A stretch of 64,000 nucleotides of DNA from Achromobacter deleyi (GCF_016127315.1 NZ_CP065997.1:186001-250000), one strand, 5' to 3'; counted from the first letter of the stretch, positions 37,454-46,844 are shown. Numbers and translations are program-made. The notes: generated by a model from the sequence alone, not told the origin.

Positions 37454-39169
37454 TTACAGGTCTTCAGAGCCGAGCAGCATTTCGGTCAGCCCGCGGCCGG
37501 CCTTGACCATCGGCCACACGTTTTCGGTGCGGTCGGTGATGAAGTCCAGGAAGACCAGGCGCTCCTTGTGCTTCTTGAACGCTTCGCGCAGCGCCGGCTC
37601 GACGTCGGCCGGGCGCTCGATGCGCAGGCCCACGTGGCCGTAGGCCTCGGCCACCTTGACGAAGTCGGGCAGCGAATCCATGTACGACTCGGAGTAGCGC
37701 GAGCCGTAGTCGATCTGCTGCCACTGCCGGACCATGCCCAGGAAGCGGTTGTTCAGGCAGACGATCTTGGGCGTCAGGCGGTACTGCGCGCAGGTCGACA
37801 GTTCCTGGATGTTCATCTGGATCGAGGCCTCGCCGGTGATCACGGCGATGTCATGACCCGGATTGGCCATCTGCACGCCCATGGCGTACGGCAGGCCCAC
37901 CCCCATGGTGCCCAGGCCGCCGGAGTTGATCCAGCGGCGCGGCTTGTCGAACTTGTAGTACTGCGCCGCCCACATCTGGTGCTGGCCCACGTCGGAGGTG
38001 ACGAAGGCGTCGCCGCCGGTCACTTCCCAGAGCTTTTCCACCACGTACTGCGGCTTGATGACTTCGTCCGAATTGGCGAACTTGAGGCATTCCTTGCCAC
38101 GCCAGGTCTCGACCTGCTCCCACCACTTGGCGATGGAAGCCGGCTTGTGCTCGGCGGCGGCGGCCTCGTACTGCGCGCTCAGGTCGGCCAGCACATCCTT
38201 GACGTTGCCGACGATCGGGACGTCCACGCGCACGCGCTTGGAAATCGACGACGGGTCGATATCGATATGGATGATCTTGCGGGCGTTCTGGGCGAAGTGC
38301 TTGGGGTTGCCGATCACGCGGTCGTCGAAACGGGCGCCGATGGCCAGCAGCACGTCGCAGTGCTGCATCGCCATGTTGGCCTCGTAGGTGCCGTGCATAC
38401 CGGGCATGCCCACGAACTGGCCGCTGCTGGCGGGGAAGCCGCCCAGGCCCATCAGGGTGCTGGTGCAGGGCGCGCCCAGTTGCGACACGAGCTTGTTCAG
38501 CTCGGGCGCGGCGTTCGACAGGATGACCCCGCCGCCGGTGTAGATCATCGGCCGCTCGGCGGCCAGCAGCATCTGCACGGCTTTCTTGATCTGCCCCTGG
38601 TGGCCCTTGTTGACGGGCGCGTAGGAACGCATCGAGATCTCGCCCTTGGGCGGGGTGTACTTGCACTGCGCGACGGTGATGTCCTTGGGGATATCCACCA
38701 GCACCGGGCCGGGACGGCCGGTGCGCGCGATGTAGAACGCGCGGCGCATGGTTTCGGCCAGGTCCTTGACGTCACGCACCAGGAAGTTGTGCTTGACGCA
38801 GGGACGGGTGATGCCGACGGTGTCGCATTCCTGGAAGGCGTCCTCGCCAATGGCCGCAGTGGGCACCTGCCCGCTGATGATGACCATCGGGATGGAGTCC
38901 ATGTAGGCGGTGGCGATGCCGGTGACGGCATTGGTCACGCCCGGACCGCTGGTCACGATGCAGACGCCGACCTTCTGCGACGAGCGCGAGTAGGCATCGG
39001 CCGCGTGCACGGCGGCTTGCTCGTGACGAACCAGGATATGCTGGAATTTGTCTTGCTTGAAGATCGCGTCGTAGATGTAGAGCACCGCGCCGCCAGGGTA
39101 GCCGAAAACGTGTTCCACGCCTTCATCGGCCAGGCAGCGCACGACGATATCGGCGCCATTCATTTCCAT
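37454..39169 (-). CDS. ilvB: Acetolactate synthase large (catalytic) subunit
   Basis: 571 aa. The ThDP enzyme has the catalytic Glu in VRHEQAAVHAADAY, the FAD/pyruvate region, and the ThDP loop GEASIQMNIQEL ... LNNRFLGMVRQWQ. A frequent GDG/GDASI motif is GEASI here. ATG at 39169 is chosen because AAGGA sits 8 nt before it; the frame extends further upstream without homology. First committed step of valine/leucine/isoleucine synthesis. Confidence 0.97.
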   Translation of the reverse strand: MEMNGADIVVRCLADEGVEHVFGYPGGAVLYIYDAIFKQDKFQHILVRHEQAAVHAADAYSRSSQKVGVCIVTSGPGVTNAVTGIATAYMDSIPMVIISGQVPTAAIGEDAFQECDTVGITRPCVKHNFLVRDVKDLAETMRRAFYIARTGRPGPVLVDIPKDITVAQCKYTPPKGEISMRSYAPVNKGHQGQIKKAVQMLLAAERPMIYTGGGVILSNAAPELNKLVSQLGAPCTSTLMGLGGFPASSGQFVGMPGMHGTYEANMAMQHCDVLLAIGARFDDRVIGNPKHFAQNARKIIHIDIDPSSISKRVRVDVPIVGNVKDVLADLSAQYEAAAAEHKPASIAKWWEQVETWRGKECLKFANSDEVIKPQYVVEKLWEVTGGDAFVTSDVGQHQMWAAQYYKFDKPRRWINSGGLGTMGVGLPYAMGVQMANPGHDIAVITGEASIQMNIQELSTCAQYRLTPKIVCLNNRFLGMVRQWQQIDYGSRYSESYMDSLPDFVKVAEAYGHVGLRIERPADVEPALREAFKKHKERLVFLDFITDRTENVWPMVKAGRGLTEMLLGSEDL

Positions 39170-39498
39170 GTTTGTCATTCCTTTCAAAACCGGCCCTGCA
39201 ACCCTGACTGCTGCGCGCCCGGATACGGCGGCAACTGAACCCATACCGGCTACGGCAACATGATCCGGCGCTTAGCGGCTCACGGAGCCACGCCACCCGG
39301 ACACCCTGCCGACCCGGCACACGCTCGACAGAACGCAGTGCTAACGCCCCTTGGGGACGCTGGAGGTCGAAATGGAAGCCTTGGCAACACACGCTTGTGG
39401 CGCGGCCAACGGCAAATGTATCTGCTGCGGGATGGCTGGGAGGTGACCCTGGCCATCCGCCTCATCGCACCGGTTTCGGATAGGCAGACCGGCGCAAG
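39170..39498 (-). ncRNA. Candidate structured leader RNA of ilvBHC
   Basis: About 330 nt between the likely promoter and ilvB, with no leader peptide rich in Ile, Leu or Val in any minus-strand frame. A strong hairpin pairs GGATGGC...GGG with CCC...GCCATCC (39430-39458), and GTCCCC/GGGGCG (around 39345-39357) forms another. Predicted RNA motifs upstream of ilvB/ilvH genes (named ilvH and ilvB-OMG) have been described in proteobacteria; whether this is one of them cannot be decided by eye. Confidence 0.4.
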
Positions 39499-39504
39499 TG
39501 GAGC

Positions 39505-39533
39505 AATTTACCGCGTTGCGTCAAAGCTAGCAA
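39505..39533 (-). promoter_or_regulatory. Candidate promoter of ilvBHC
   Basis: On the minus strand, TTGCTA (39528-39533) and TAAATT (39505-39510) are separated by 17 bp. Transcription would start near 39498, leaving a leader of about 330 nt. Confidence 0.5.
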
Positions 39534-39663
39534 ATCGAGGTTTCGCGGACGTTGCACGGAAGTCGCGCCCGACCTGCGGGAAAGTCTGGTAACCATCCGA
39601 CCCCTAAAACGCCGCCAGCCTCTCTATACTTGACGCGTCACCTGGAACCGAGTCCCGCCGCCC

Positions 39664-41886
39664 ATGGATCTGCGCATTGCCAGCATTCGCCGCTTCCTCT
39701 ACAGCCACTACTTCTTCGGAGGGGTGCGCCAGGGGGTGGGCATGCTGTTGCCGGTGCTGGTGCTGGGCGGGCTGTTCGGCCACTACGCGACCGGCCTGGT
39801 CGCCACCTTCGGCGCGCAATGCCTGGCCATCATCGACCAGCCCGGCGGCCCGCAGCGGCACCGCACCAACGAGATGCTGGGCGGCGCGGCGCTGGGCACG
39901 CTGACCGTCATCATCACCGGCCTGGCCTCGACCCACCCCGTGCTGATCTGGCTGGTGGTCATCGCGCAGTGCTTCGTCTATTCGATGCTCACCGTGTTCG
40001 GCAAGCGCGGCGGCCTGATCGGCTTTGCCGGCCTGCTGCTGATGACGCTGACCATGCATTCGCCGCTGGAGCCGCACGAGGTGCTGGCGCACGCCGCCGC
40101 GACGCTGGGCGGGGCGCTGTTCTACGTGGCGTTCAGTCTGGGATTTTCACGGCTGTTCTGGCTGCGCGAGGAACAGCAGGCGATGTCGGTGGCGCTGTTC
40201 GCCACCGCCGACTACGTCGCCGCGCGCGCCGCCTTCTACGACGAGACCGCCGACCTGGACGAGGCCTACCGCAACGTCATCCAGCGCCAGTCCATCATGA
40301 CCGAAAAGCACCAGGCCGCGCGCGACATGGTGCTGCGCGCCCTGCCCCGTGGCAAGGGCCTGGGCGACCGCCGGCGCGTGATGATCTGGAACATGTTCGT
40401 CGACATGCTGCAGCTGCTGGATACGCTGGTGGCCACCCACACCGACTACGCCGCGCTGCGGCGCGCGCTGGCCGGCAACGACTGCCTGATGTTCATGCGC
40501 GACGCGCTGGTGAAGATGTCGCTGGAACTGAACCGCATCGCGCTGGACGTGTCGCGCGGCCGCAAGGTGCAGTACCGCAGCAGCGCCAAGGCCGAGCTGC
40601 GCGCCATCGAATACGAGATCGAACAGCTCAAGCAGCAGGGCCTGGGCGAGCGCGAGCCCGAGATGCTGGCGCTGATCGTGCAGGTGCTGCGGCGGCTGCG
40701 CAACTCGGCCCGCATCGTCGACCGGCTGGCCGACCACACCGCCGCTTCGCCGCACGCCAAGCCCACCGACGTGTTGCGCATCAACAAGTCGCTGACGCGC
40801 TTCATCTCGCGCCAGGAATTCCGCGTCGGCCTGCTGACCAGCAACCTGCGGCTGGATTCGCCGCACTTTCGCTACGCGCTGCGCGTGACGGCCGCCGCCG
40901 CCATCGCCATGACGCTGGCCAGCCGCTGGCTATCGCCGGCGTTCTCGGCGCACAACTACTGGATCATGCTGACCATCGTCATCATCATGAAGCCGGGCTT
41001 CGCGCTGACCCGCCAGCGCAACGGCTGGCGCCTGATGGGCACGCTGATCGGCTGCATCTGCGCGCTGCTGCTGTTCAACGTCACCGACAAGCCCGCCATC
41101 CTGTTCGCGGTGCTGCTGGGCGCCTGCATCATGGGCAACAGCATGGTGCAGCTGAACTACATGGCCAGCGCCATCTTCAACACGCTGTTCGTGGTGCTGG
41201 TGTTCCACTTCGTCTCGCCCGGCACGGTGTCGATGTCGGTGATCGGCGAACGCGCCATCGACACCCTGATCGGCTGCGCGCTGGCGCTGGTGTGCAGCTA
41301 CATCCTGCCGTGGTGGGAGGCGCGCTACCTCAAGCCGCTGGCGGCGGCCGCCACCCGCGCCAACCGCGAATACCTGGTGGCCGGCATGCGCTACGTGGAA
41401 GCGATGCAGGCGCACGGCGCGCCGGTGGGCGCGGCCGCCGACGCGACGCCCGCGGTCACCGACGCCGACCTGGCCTGGCGCCTGGCGCGCAAGAACGTGC
41501 ACATCGCCTTCAGCAATTTCGCCGAGGCCTTCTACCGCATGATGAGCGAGCCCAAGTCGCACCAGGTCAGCGTGCCCGAGCTGAACAACCTGCTGATCCA
41601 GAACCACGTGCTGGCCTCGCAGATCACCGCGGCCATTCCCATCCTGGCCGCCTTGCCCGCCACGCCCGAAGCGGTGCAGCGGGCGCTGGCCGGCATGGTC
41701 GACCTGCTGGACGAGAACCGCGCGCAGGCGCCCGCCGACCTGCCCACCCAGTTCGACACCGAAGGCGAACAGGCGGCGCTGGTCTATCCGGTCAAGCAGA
41801 TGCTCAAGGCCACCCACATGATCCGCCAGGAATTGCACGCCCTGGCCGATCCGCAACATGCGCCGCCGGTGGCGGCGCCGGCCTGA
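39664..41886 (+). CDS. FUSC-family inner-membrane protein (YccS/AaeB-like exporter)
   Basis: 740 aa. Two blocks of membrane helices (about 20-175 and 405-550) are separated by a cytoplasmic helical domain, with a soluble C-terminal tail, as in YccS and AaeB. The start MDLRIASIRRFLYSHYFFGGVRQG has a typical N-terminal helix. These proteins are thought to export aromatic acids or toxic compounds, or act in stress; a partner MFP/HlyD gene is absent here, which favours the YccS-like type. Divergent from ilvB. Confidence 0.9.
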   Translation: MDLRIASIRRFLYSHYFFGGVRQGVGMLLPVLVLGGLFGHYATGLVATFGAQCLAIIDQPGGPQRHRTNEMLGGAALGTLTVIITGLASTHPVLIWLVVIAQCFVYSMLTVFGKRGGLIGFAGLLLMTLTMHSPLEPHEVLAHAAATLGGALFYVAFSLGFSRLFWLREEQQAMSVALFATADYVAARAAFYDETADLDEAYRNVIQRQSIMTEKHQAARDMVLRALPRGKGLGDRRRVMIWNMFVDMLQLLDTLVATHTDYAALRRALAGNDCLMFMRDALVKMSLELNRIALDVSRGRKVQYRSSAKAELRAIEYEIEQLKQQGLGEREPEMLALIVQVLRRLRNSARIVDRLADHTAASPHAKPTDVLRINKSLTRFISRQEFRVGLLTSNLRLDSPHFRYALRVTAAAAIAMTLASRWLSPAFSAHNYWIMLTIVIIMKPGFALTRQRNGWRLMGTLIGCICALLLFNVTDKPAILFAVLLGACIMGNSMVQLNYMASAIFNTLFVVLVFHFVSPGTVSMSVIGERAIDTLIGCALALVCSYILPWWEARYLKPLAAAATRANREYLVAGMRYVEAMQAHGAPVGAAADATPAVTDADLAWRLARKNVHIAFSNFAEAFYRMMSEPKSHQVSVPELNNLLIQNHVLASQITAAIPILAALPATPEAVQRALAGMVDLLDENRAQAPADLPTQFDTEGEQAALVYPVKQMLKATHMIRQELHALADPQHAPPVAAPA

Positions 41887-41911
41887 CGCGTTCCCCCCGC
41901 CGCGTGAAACG

Positions 41912-41946
41912 AAAAAAAGCCGGCCCTTCGCGGAGCCGGCTTTTTC
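41912..41946. terminator. Bidirectional terminator between the FUSC gene and yaaA
   Basis: AAAAAAAGCCGGC / GCCGGCTTTTT around CCTTCGCGGA; A and T runs on both strands. Confidence 0.9.
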
Positions 41947-41965
41947 AAGGGCGCGTCCGGGCCGC

Positions 41966-42736
41966 TCAGAGCTTGCGGCGGAACACCAGCTTGTTTTCGG
42001 TGGAGGCCGAGGCGTCGTACTGGTAGCCTTCCAGGTCGAAGCCGTGCAAGCCTTCGGGCTTGGACACCTTGTGCAGGATGGCGTAGCGCGCCATCAGGCC
42101 GCGCGCGCGCTTGGCGTGGAAGCTGATGATCTTCCAGGCGCCGTTCTTCCAGTCCTGGAACACGCACTGCACCACGCGCGCCTTGAGCGCCTTCAGGTCG
42201 ACCGACTTGAAATACTCTTCCGACGCCAGGTTGACGATGACCGGCGCCTTCTGGCCGGCCTGGCGCTCGTTGAGGTAGTCGGCGATGCCGCTGCCCCAGT
42301 ATTCGTACAGGTTCTTGCCCTTGGGCGTTTCCAGGCGCGTGCCCATTTCCAGGCGGTACGGCTGCATCAGGTCCAGCGGCCGCAGCACGCCGTACAGGCC
42401 GCTGAGGATGGCCACGTGTTCCTGGGCCCAGTCCAGCTGCCTGGCCGACAGCGTGGAGGCCTCCAGGCCTTCGTACACATCGCCGTTGAAGGCCAGCACG
42501 GCCTGGCGCGAATTGGCCTGGGTGAAAGTGCGCTTCCAGTGGCCGTAGCGCTGCACGTTGAGCTCGGACAGCGCCGGGCTCAGGCTCATCAGTTCGGAAA
42601 TGTCGTCCACGGTCTTGGTCTTCAGGACCTTGATCAGACCGGCGGCCTGGTCCACGAACAACGGCTGGGTGTGCGTCTCGACGTGCACCGGCGAGTCGTA
42701 GTCCAGCTTCTTGGCGGGGGAAAGCAGAAACAGCAT
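41966..42736 (-). CDS. yaaA: Peroxide stress protein YaaA (DUF328)
   Basis: 256 aa from ATG at 42736 (MLFLLSPAKKLDYDSP, the family opening). Hallmarks are FNGDVYEGL, LSGLYGVLRPLDLMQPYRLEM and NLASEEYFK. In E. coli YaaA lowers free iron under hydrogen peroxide stress. Only 16 bp separate it from bdhA upstream, so they are likely co-transcribed. Confidence 0.96.
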   Translation of the reverse strand: MLFLLSPAKKLDYDSPVHVETHTQPLFVDQAAGLIKVLKTKTVDDISELMSLSPALSELNVQRYGHWKRTFTQANSRQAVLAFNGDVYEGLEASTLSARQLDWAQEHVAILSGLYGVLRPLDLMQPYRLEMGTRLETPKGKNLYEYWGSGIADYLNERQAGQKAPVIVNLASEEYFKSVDLKALKARVVQCVFQDWKNGAWKIISFHAKRARGLMARYAILHKVSKPEGLHGFDLEGYQYDASASTENKLVFRRKL

Positions 42737-42752
42737 TCGGAGATTCCTTTGA

Positions 42753-43535
42753 TCAGCGCGCCGTCCAGCCGCCATCGACGGAGACGGTCGTGCCGGTGAT
42801 TTGCGCGGCGGCATCGGAGGCCAGGAAGACGGCCGTGCCGCCCAGTTGTTCGGGCGTGACGAACTGCAGCGACGGCTGCTTTTCGCCGAGCAGTTCGCGC
42901 GCGGCGGTTTCCTGGTCGACGCCGTTCTTTTCGGCCAGCGCCGAGATCTGCTTTTCAACCAGCGGCGTGCGCACCCAGCCCGGGCAGATGGCGTTGGCGG
43001 TAATGCCCTGGCCGGCGGCTTCCAGCGCGGTCACCTTGGTGAAGCCCACCACGCCGTGCTTGGCGGCGACGTAGGCCGACTTGTTGGCCGAGGCCACCAG
43101 GCCGTGCGCCGAGGCGATGTTGATGATGCGGCCGAAGCCCTGCTTCTTCATGTACGGCAGCGCGGCGGCGGTGCCATGGAACACGGCCGACAGGTTCAGC
43201 GCCAGGATCGCGTCCCATTTTTCGGTGGGAAAGTCCTCGATCAGCGCGGTGTGCTGGATGCCGGCGTTATTGACCAGGATGTCGATGCGACCCATCTGGC
43301 GCACCGCGTTGTCGACCAGGCCGCGCACGGCGTCGCCCTTGGACAGGTCGGCGCCGTCGTAAAGCACCTTGACGCCATGCTGGGCGGCCAGGCCGGCGCG
43401 CACCTTTTCGATCTCGGCGGCGTCGCCAAAGCCGTTCAGGACGATATCGGCGCCCTGCGCGGCCAGCGCGGTGGCGATACCCAGGCCGATCCCGCTGGTG
43501 GAACCGGTGACGACTGCGACTTTTCCTTTGAGCAT
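42753..43535 (-). CDS. bdhA: 3-Hydroxybutyrate dehydrogenase
   Basis: 260 aa short-chain dehydrogenase. The TGSTSGIGLGIA cofactor loop, NNAGIQH, and the catalytic Ser-Tyr-Lys set in INIASAHGLVASANKSAYVAAKHG are intact; the last two motifs (NNAGIQHTA and the GLVAS loop) are characteristic of HBDH. It oxidises D-3-hydroxybutyrate to acetoacetate with NAD+, in polyhydroxybutyrate turnover. Confidence 0.95.
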   Translation of the reverse strand: MLKGKVAVVTGSTSGIGLGIATALAAQGADIVLNGFGDAAEIEKVRAGLAAQHGVKVLYDGADLSKGDAVRGLVDNAVRQMGRIDILVNNAGIQHTALIEDFPTEKWDAILALNLSAVFHGTAAALPYMKKQGFGRIINIASAHGLVASANKSAYVAAKHGVVGFTKVTALEAAGQGITANAICPGWVRTPLVEKQISALAEKNGVDQETAARELLGEKQPSLQFVTPEQLGGTAVFLASDAAAQITGTTVSVDGGWTAR

Positions 43536-43689
43536 AGATGTTCTCCTGTGGCGGGGCGCGGAAGACGGGCGACGGCGGCGGCCAGGACACACCGGCCGGC
43601 GCCGTGGGCGAAACACGGGCTGAAAAACAGCGTCAAGTGTAGCTGCCCGGCAAGGCGCCCATCATGCCATGCCCCCACGCGCCGCGGGG

Positions 43690-44940
43690 TCAAGGGCGCG
43701 GCGGCGGATCGGGCTGCGCCGCCGAGGGCGCCGGCGGCGCGGCATCCTCCCATTCCGGCGCCGAGCCAGCGGCCGCTGGCGGCGCCGGCTCGGGCAGGTC
43801 GGCCATGCCACCAAACCGTTCGGGAACGCGCTCGAGCAGCTTGATCAGGATCGGCACCACGCCCATCGACACCGCCACCACCACCGCCAGCACATCGCGC
43901 TGGTCCAGGTCCATCAGGTGGTTGTCCCAGGCCTCGTTGAAGATCGCGAAGCTGAACTCGCCGCCCTGCGCCAGCACCATGGCGAACAGCAGGCGGTGAT
44001 AGCGCGGCAGGCCCAGGACGCGCGCGAAGCCGTACAGCACCACCGCCTTGACCAGCAGCAGCGCCGTCACTCCGCCCAGGATGAAGCCCCAGCGCTCCGC
44101 CACCACATGCAGGTTCACGGACATGCCGATGGCCACGAAGAACAGGCCCAGCAGCAGGCCCTTGAACGGCTCGATGGCGTTTTCCAGTTCATCGCGATAG
44201 CGCGACTCGGCCATCAGCACCCCCACCAGGAAGCCGCCCAGGCCGGCCGACAGGCCCGCGTAGTTGAACAGCTGGGCCGTGCCGATCACCATCAGCAGCG
44301 CCGCTGCGGTGAACAGTTCCTTCAACTGCGCCTTGGCCGCCCAGCCCAGCAGCCGCAGCCGGTAGGCCACGGCCACCACCGTGACCGCGATCAGCGCCTC
44401 TTTGAAAGACGGCTCGGCGGCGCCGCCCGATCCCAGCAGGCCGGCCGCCACCAGCATCGGGATCGCCGCCATGTCCTGGAACAGCAGCACGCCCAGCGCC
44501 GAGCGTCCCATCGGCGCGCGCGTCAGGCCGCGCTCTTCCAGCAGCCGCATGGCCACCGCGGTCGATGACAAGGCCAGCGACAGCCCGCACAGCACCGCGG
44601 CCTGCCAGCCCATGCCGGCCAGATGGCGCAGGGCCGCGCCGAACACCAGCCCCAGCAGCAGTCCGCAGGCCAGCATCTGCATCGCGCCCAGCGCGAAGAC
44701 CTCGCGGCGCATCGCCCACAGGCGCCGGGGCGCCAGTTCCAGGCCGATGATGAACAGCATCATCACCACGCCCCACTGCGACACATTGACCATGTCGCCC
44801 ACGTCGGTCACCAGCTTCAGGCACGACGGCCCCACCAGCACGCCGGCCAGCAGGTAGCCCGGGATCGCGCCCAGCCCCAGCCGCTGGGTCAGCGGCACGC
44901 ACAGGACGGCGGCAAGCAACAGGATGAGGATCAGATTCAT
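43690..44940 (-). CDS. CPA2-family monovalent cation:proton antiporter
   Basis: 416 aa from ATG at 44940 (MNLILILLLAAVLCVPLTQRLGLG). About 12 helices with the KefB/KefC-type core: GAIPGYLLAGVLVGP, LSLALSSTAVAMRLLEERG, LFFVAIGMSVNL and LAQGGEFSFAIF. It lacks the C-terminal TrkA-N domain of KefB/KefC and ends instead in a Pro/Ala-rich tail, so it is probably not glutathione-gated. It exchanges K+ or Na+ for H+ at the inner membrane. Confidence 0.9.
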   Translation of the reverse strand: MNLILILLLAAVLCVPLTQRLGLGAIPGYLLAGVLVGPSCLKLVTDVGDMVNVSQWGVVMMLFIIGLELAPRRLWAMRREVFALGAMQMLACGLLLGLVFGAALRHLAGMGWQAAVLCGLSLALSSTAVAMRLLEERGLTRAPMGRSALGVLLFQDMAAIPMLVAAGLLGSGGAAEPSFKEALIAVTVVAVAYRLRLLGWAAKAQLKELFTAAALLMVIGTAQLFNYAGLSAGLGGFLVGVLMAESRYRDELENAIEPFKGLLLGLFFVAIGMSVNLHVVAERWGFILGGVTALLLVKAVVLYGFARVLGLPRYHRLLFAMVLAQGGEFSFAIFNEAWDNHLMDLDQRDVLAVVVAVSMGVVPILIKLLERVPERFGGMADLPEPAPPAAAGSAPEWEDAAPPAPSAAQPDPPPRP

Positions 44941-45038
44941 CGGCGCGATTCGTGCGGATCGAGACAGTCCGATTCTGCGCAAAGAATGCCCAATGGGGAA
45001 GTCGGGGAAACCGTCTGAAGCGCCCGGCATCGAAAGGC

Positions 45039-45068
45039 TTTACACAAAAGTTTTTTTTGCTGTAGAAT
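45039..45068 (+). promoter_or_regulatory. Promoter of tRNA-Ser(CGA)
   Basis: TTTACA (45039-45044) and TAGAAT (45063-45068) with an 18-bp spacer that includes a run of 8 T. Transcription would start near 45075, about 120 nt before the tRNA; a GATTC/GAATC dyad lies in that leader. Confidence 0.65.
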
Positions 45069-45197
45069 TGCGGGCTTCGCTGCTCCGACAACGCAGATTC
45101 TTCCGACCAGGAATCTGATCGTGGGAAACCAGGAACCGCTGATGGACTAACCCCCAGCGCCGGCCACTGGAATTTCACCGTTGCGGAACCCAGCCAC

Positions 45198-45288
<91 letters not shown>

Positions 45289-45342
45289 ATTTAAAAAAAG
45301 CCTTATAAGTCAATGACTTATGAGGCTTTTTGCTTTTGGGGT

Positions 45343-45361
45343 GGTAGCAAATCTGGTAGCA
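45343..45361 (+). repeat. Two GGTAGCA direct repeats near the element's left end
   Basis: GGTAGCAA at 45343-45350 and GGTAGCA at 45355-45361, period 12. The same word recurs at 48361-48368 and, inverted, within 48385-48390 near the right end. This distribution suggests arm-type integrase or excisionase sites. Confidence 0.5.
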
Positions 45362-45364
45362 GAT

Positions 45365-46621
45365 ATGCTGAACTTACCCGTGTACCTTAGGGGTACTACC
45401 TACTACCTCCACACCCGTGTAGGTAAATTACAGGTAAAAAAATCACTCCATACGAGTGACAAGTCCATTGCTATGCTTAGGGCAGTTGAACTGCTCAAAG
45501 CCATCATGAAAATTGACTTGTCAAACATTCGTAGGTATGAGATCGACCTTGAGCGAGGTATCCTCAAGGCAGATGGTGAAGATGACCACAGAAGAGCTTT
45601 AGAAGCTTTACAGGCAATTAAATCAGCCCCCCGACCCCCAAACATGGGGGAGTCTTTGGAAATGGCACCTACGGTGTCTGCTACGCAGTCTGGGCTTCGC
45701 CTACTACAACTGCTAGATAAGTTTTTCCTACTGAAGTCGCACTTAACACCTGCAACCGTTACATCGTATAAAAATACAATTAACGAGTTCGCCAAGTTCC
45801 TGAAAAACCCAATCATCACAAATATCGGCATTAGCGATGTAACCCGATATCAGGAAAGCATTTCTAGCAAAAACTCGGTTAGGACAGTTGATAATAAAAT
45901 AGGAACTATCCGAGTTTTATTCAACTTCGCAATCAAGCAGGGATATTATTTTGAAAAAAATCCTGCGGCTGATCGATCAATATTAACAAAAAAGCAAAAA
46001 TTAAAGGAAGGCTGGTCTATATTTGAAGAACCAGAAATTCAGAAAATCTACAGGTCTGAATTTTTTTCTAATGCTAAAACCAGTGACCCAGACTACTACT
46101 ATGTGCTTGTGCTGGCACTAGTCACAGGTTGCCGAATTAATGAAATCACTTCATTAACTCGATCACAGTTCCAACAAAATCACAATGGAACTAATTTTGT
46201 TGTAATCCGTGAAAGTAAAACTGAAGCAGGAAAAAGGGAGATACCTTTACCTGATATTTTCTTTTCCGAACATTTTAAAGAGTTTGCAAAAGGAAAAGAG
46301 GGAGCCATATTTAAATATGTGGATCGTGAAGGAAAAGGATCAGGAAATGCAGTTGGAAAAAAATTTTCCAGACATTTAACTGAATTAAATATCACCAGAC
46401 CCAAGTTAGTTTTTCACTCAATAAGAAAATTTACAAACGACTATTTTATGAAAAACGGAGTTGGTTTTGAACCCAGGTGTCAGATGTTCGGACACGAAAT
46501 TGATTCCGTTAATGTAGCAACCTACTCCAAAAAGTACAGTCCCGATGAGTTGGCAACGATGGCAAATCCGTTGCAACTTCGACTGCTAATGATGACACAA
46601 GTCATCAAAACTCAATTCTAA
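45365..46621 (+). CDS. int: Tyrosine recombinase / integrase
   Basis: 418 aa from ATG at 45365 (MLNLPVYLRGTTYYLHTRV, a usual opening for this integrase group); an in-frame ATG at 45320 would start inside the att flank and lacks support. A SAM-like core-binding domain (about 110-200) precedes the catalytic domain with the full set R257 (TGCRINEI), K285, H351 and R354 (HSIRK), H377 (GHEID) and Y387 (YSKKY). It should integrate and excise the element at tRNA-Ser. The gene reads away from the tRNA, 77 bp from attL, as expected. Confidence 0.95.
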   Translation: MLNLPVYLRGTTYYLHTRVGKLQVKKSLHTSDKSIAMLRAVELLKAIMKIDLSNIRRYEIDLERGILKADGEDDHRRALEALQAIKSAPRPPNMGESLEMAPTVSATQSGLRLLQLLDKFFLLKSHLTPATVTSYKNTINEFAKFLKNPIITNIGISDVTRYQESISSKNSVRTVDNKIGTIRVLFNFAIKQGYYFEKNPAADRSILTKKQKLKEGWSIFEEPEIQKIYRSEFFSNAKTSDPDYYYVLVLALVTGCRINEITSLTRSQFQQNHNGTNFVVIRESKTEAGKREIPLPDIFFSEHFKEFAKGKEGAIFKYVDREGKGSGNAVGKKFSRHLTELNITRPKLVFHSIRKFTNDYFMKNGVGFEPRCQMFGHEIDSVNVATYSKKYSPDELATMANPLQLRLLMMTQVIKTQF

Positions 46622-46662
46622 AAGGTGGAGGAGTAACACCGAATTAGAACCGAGCTAAATAC

Positions 46663-46692
46663 AAAAATGCCACCTCGTGTGGCATTTTTTAT
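46663..46692 (+). terminator. Rho-independent terminator of the integrase gene
   Basis: ATGCCAC / GTGGCAT with loop CTCGT (46667-46673 with 46679-46685), followed by TTTTTT. Confidence 0.85.
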
Positions 46693-46712
46693 TTGGTTCG
46701 GAATGGGGGCAA

Positions 46713-46815
46713 GGGGCTAAGCCCCATCAGTTAGGGTCGAGGGATTTATCCCTTGCGAGCGGAACACCCCAAAGGGGTTTCCATAGTGAGTGATGGCAAC
46801 CCTAAAGTTGCCATC
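46713..46815 (+). other. Candidate origin of transfer: four successive inverted repeats upstream of mob
   Basis: Dyads in a row: GGGGC-TAA-GCCCC (46713-46725), GGGATTTATCCC (46741-46752), CCCCAAAGGGG (about 46767-46778), and GATGGCAAC-6 nt-GTTGCCATC (46792-46815). MobV relaxases recognise a hairpin next to their gene, so the last dyad is the best candidate. No known nick sequence could be matched. Confidence 0.45.
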
Positions 46816-46816
46816 A

Positions 46817-46844
46817 TTGACATGCGCCAAAAACCTGCTAATTT
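46817..46844 (+). promoter_or_regulatory. Candidate promoter of the relaxase gene
   Basis: TTGACA at 46817-46822 and TAATTT at 46839-46844, 16-bp spacing, directly after the GATGGCAAC dyad. The relaxase could thereby repress its own promoter, as in pMV158. Confidence 0.5.

Noticed and set aside
39280..39465. Possible attenuator leader peptide upstream of ilvB
   Set aside because: The peptide is rich in Arg and Pro rather than Ile, Leu or Val, and no clear ribosome site precedes it.
45320..45364. Earlier integrase start at 45320
   Set aside because: It lacks a ribosome site, adds residues unlike the family opening, and lies in the att flank close to the tRNA.
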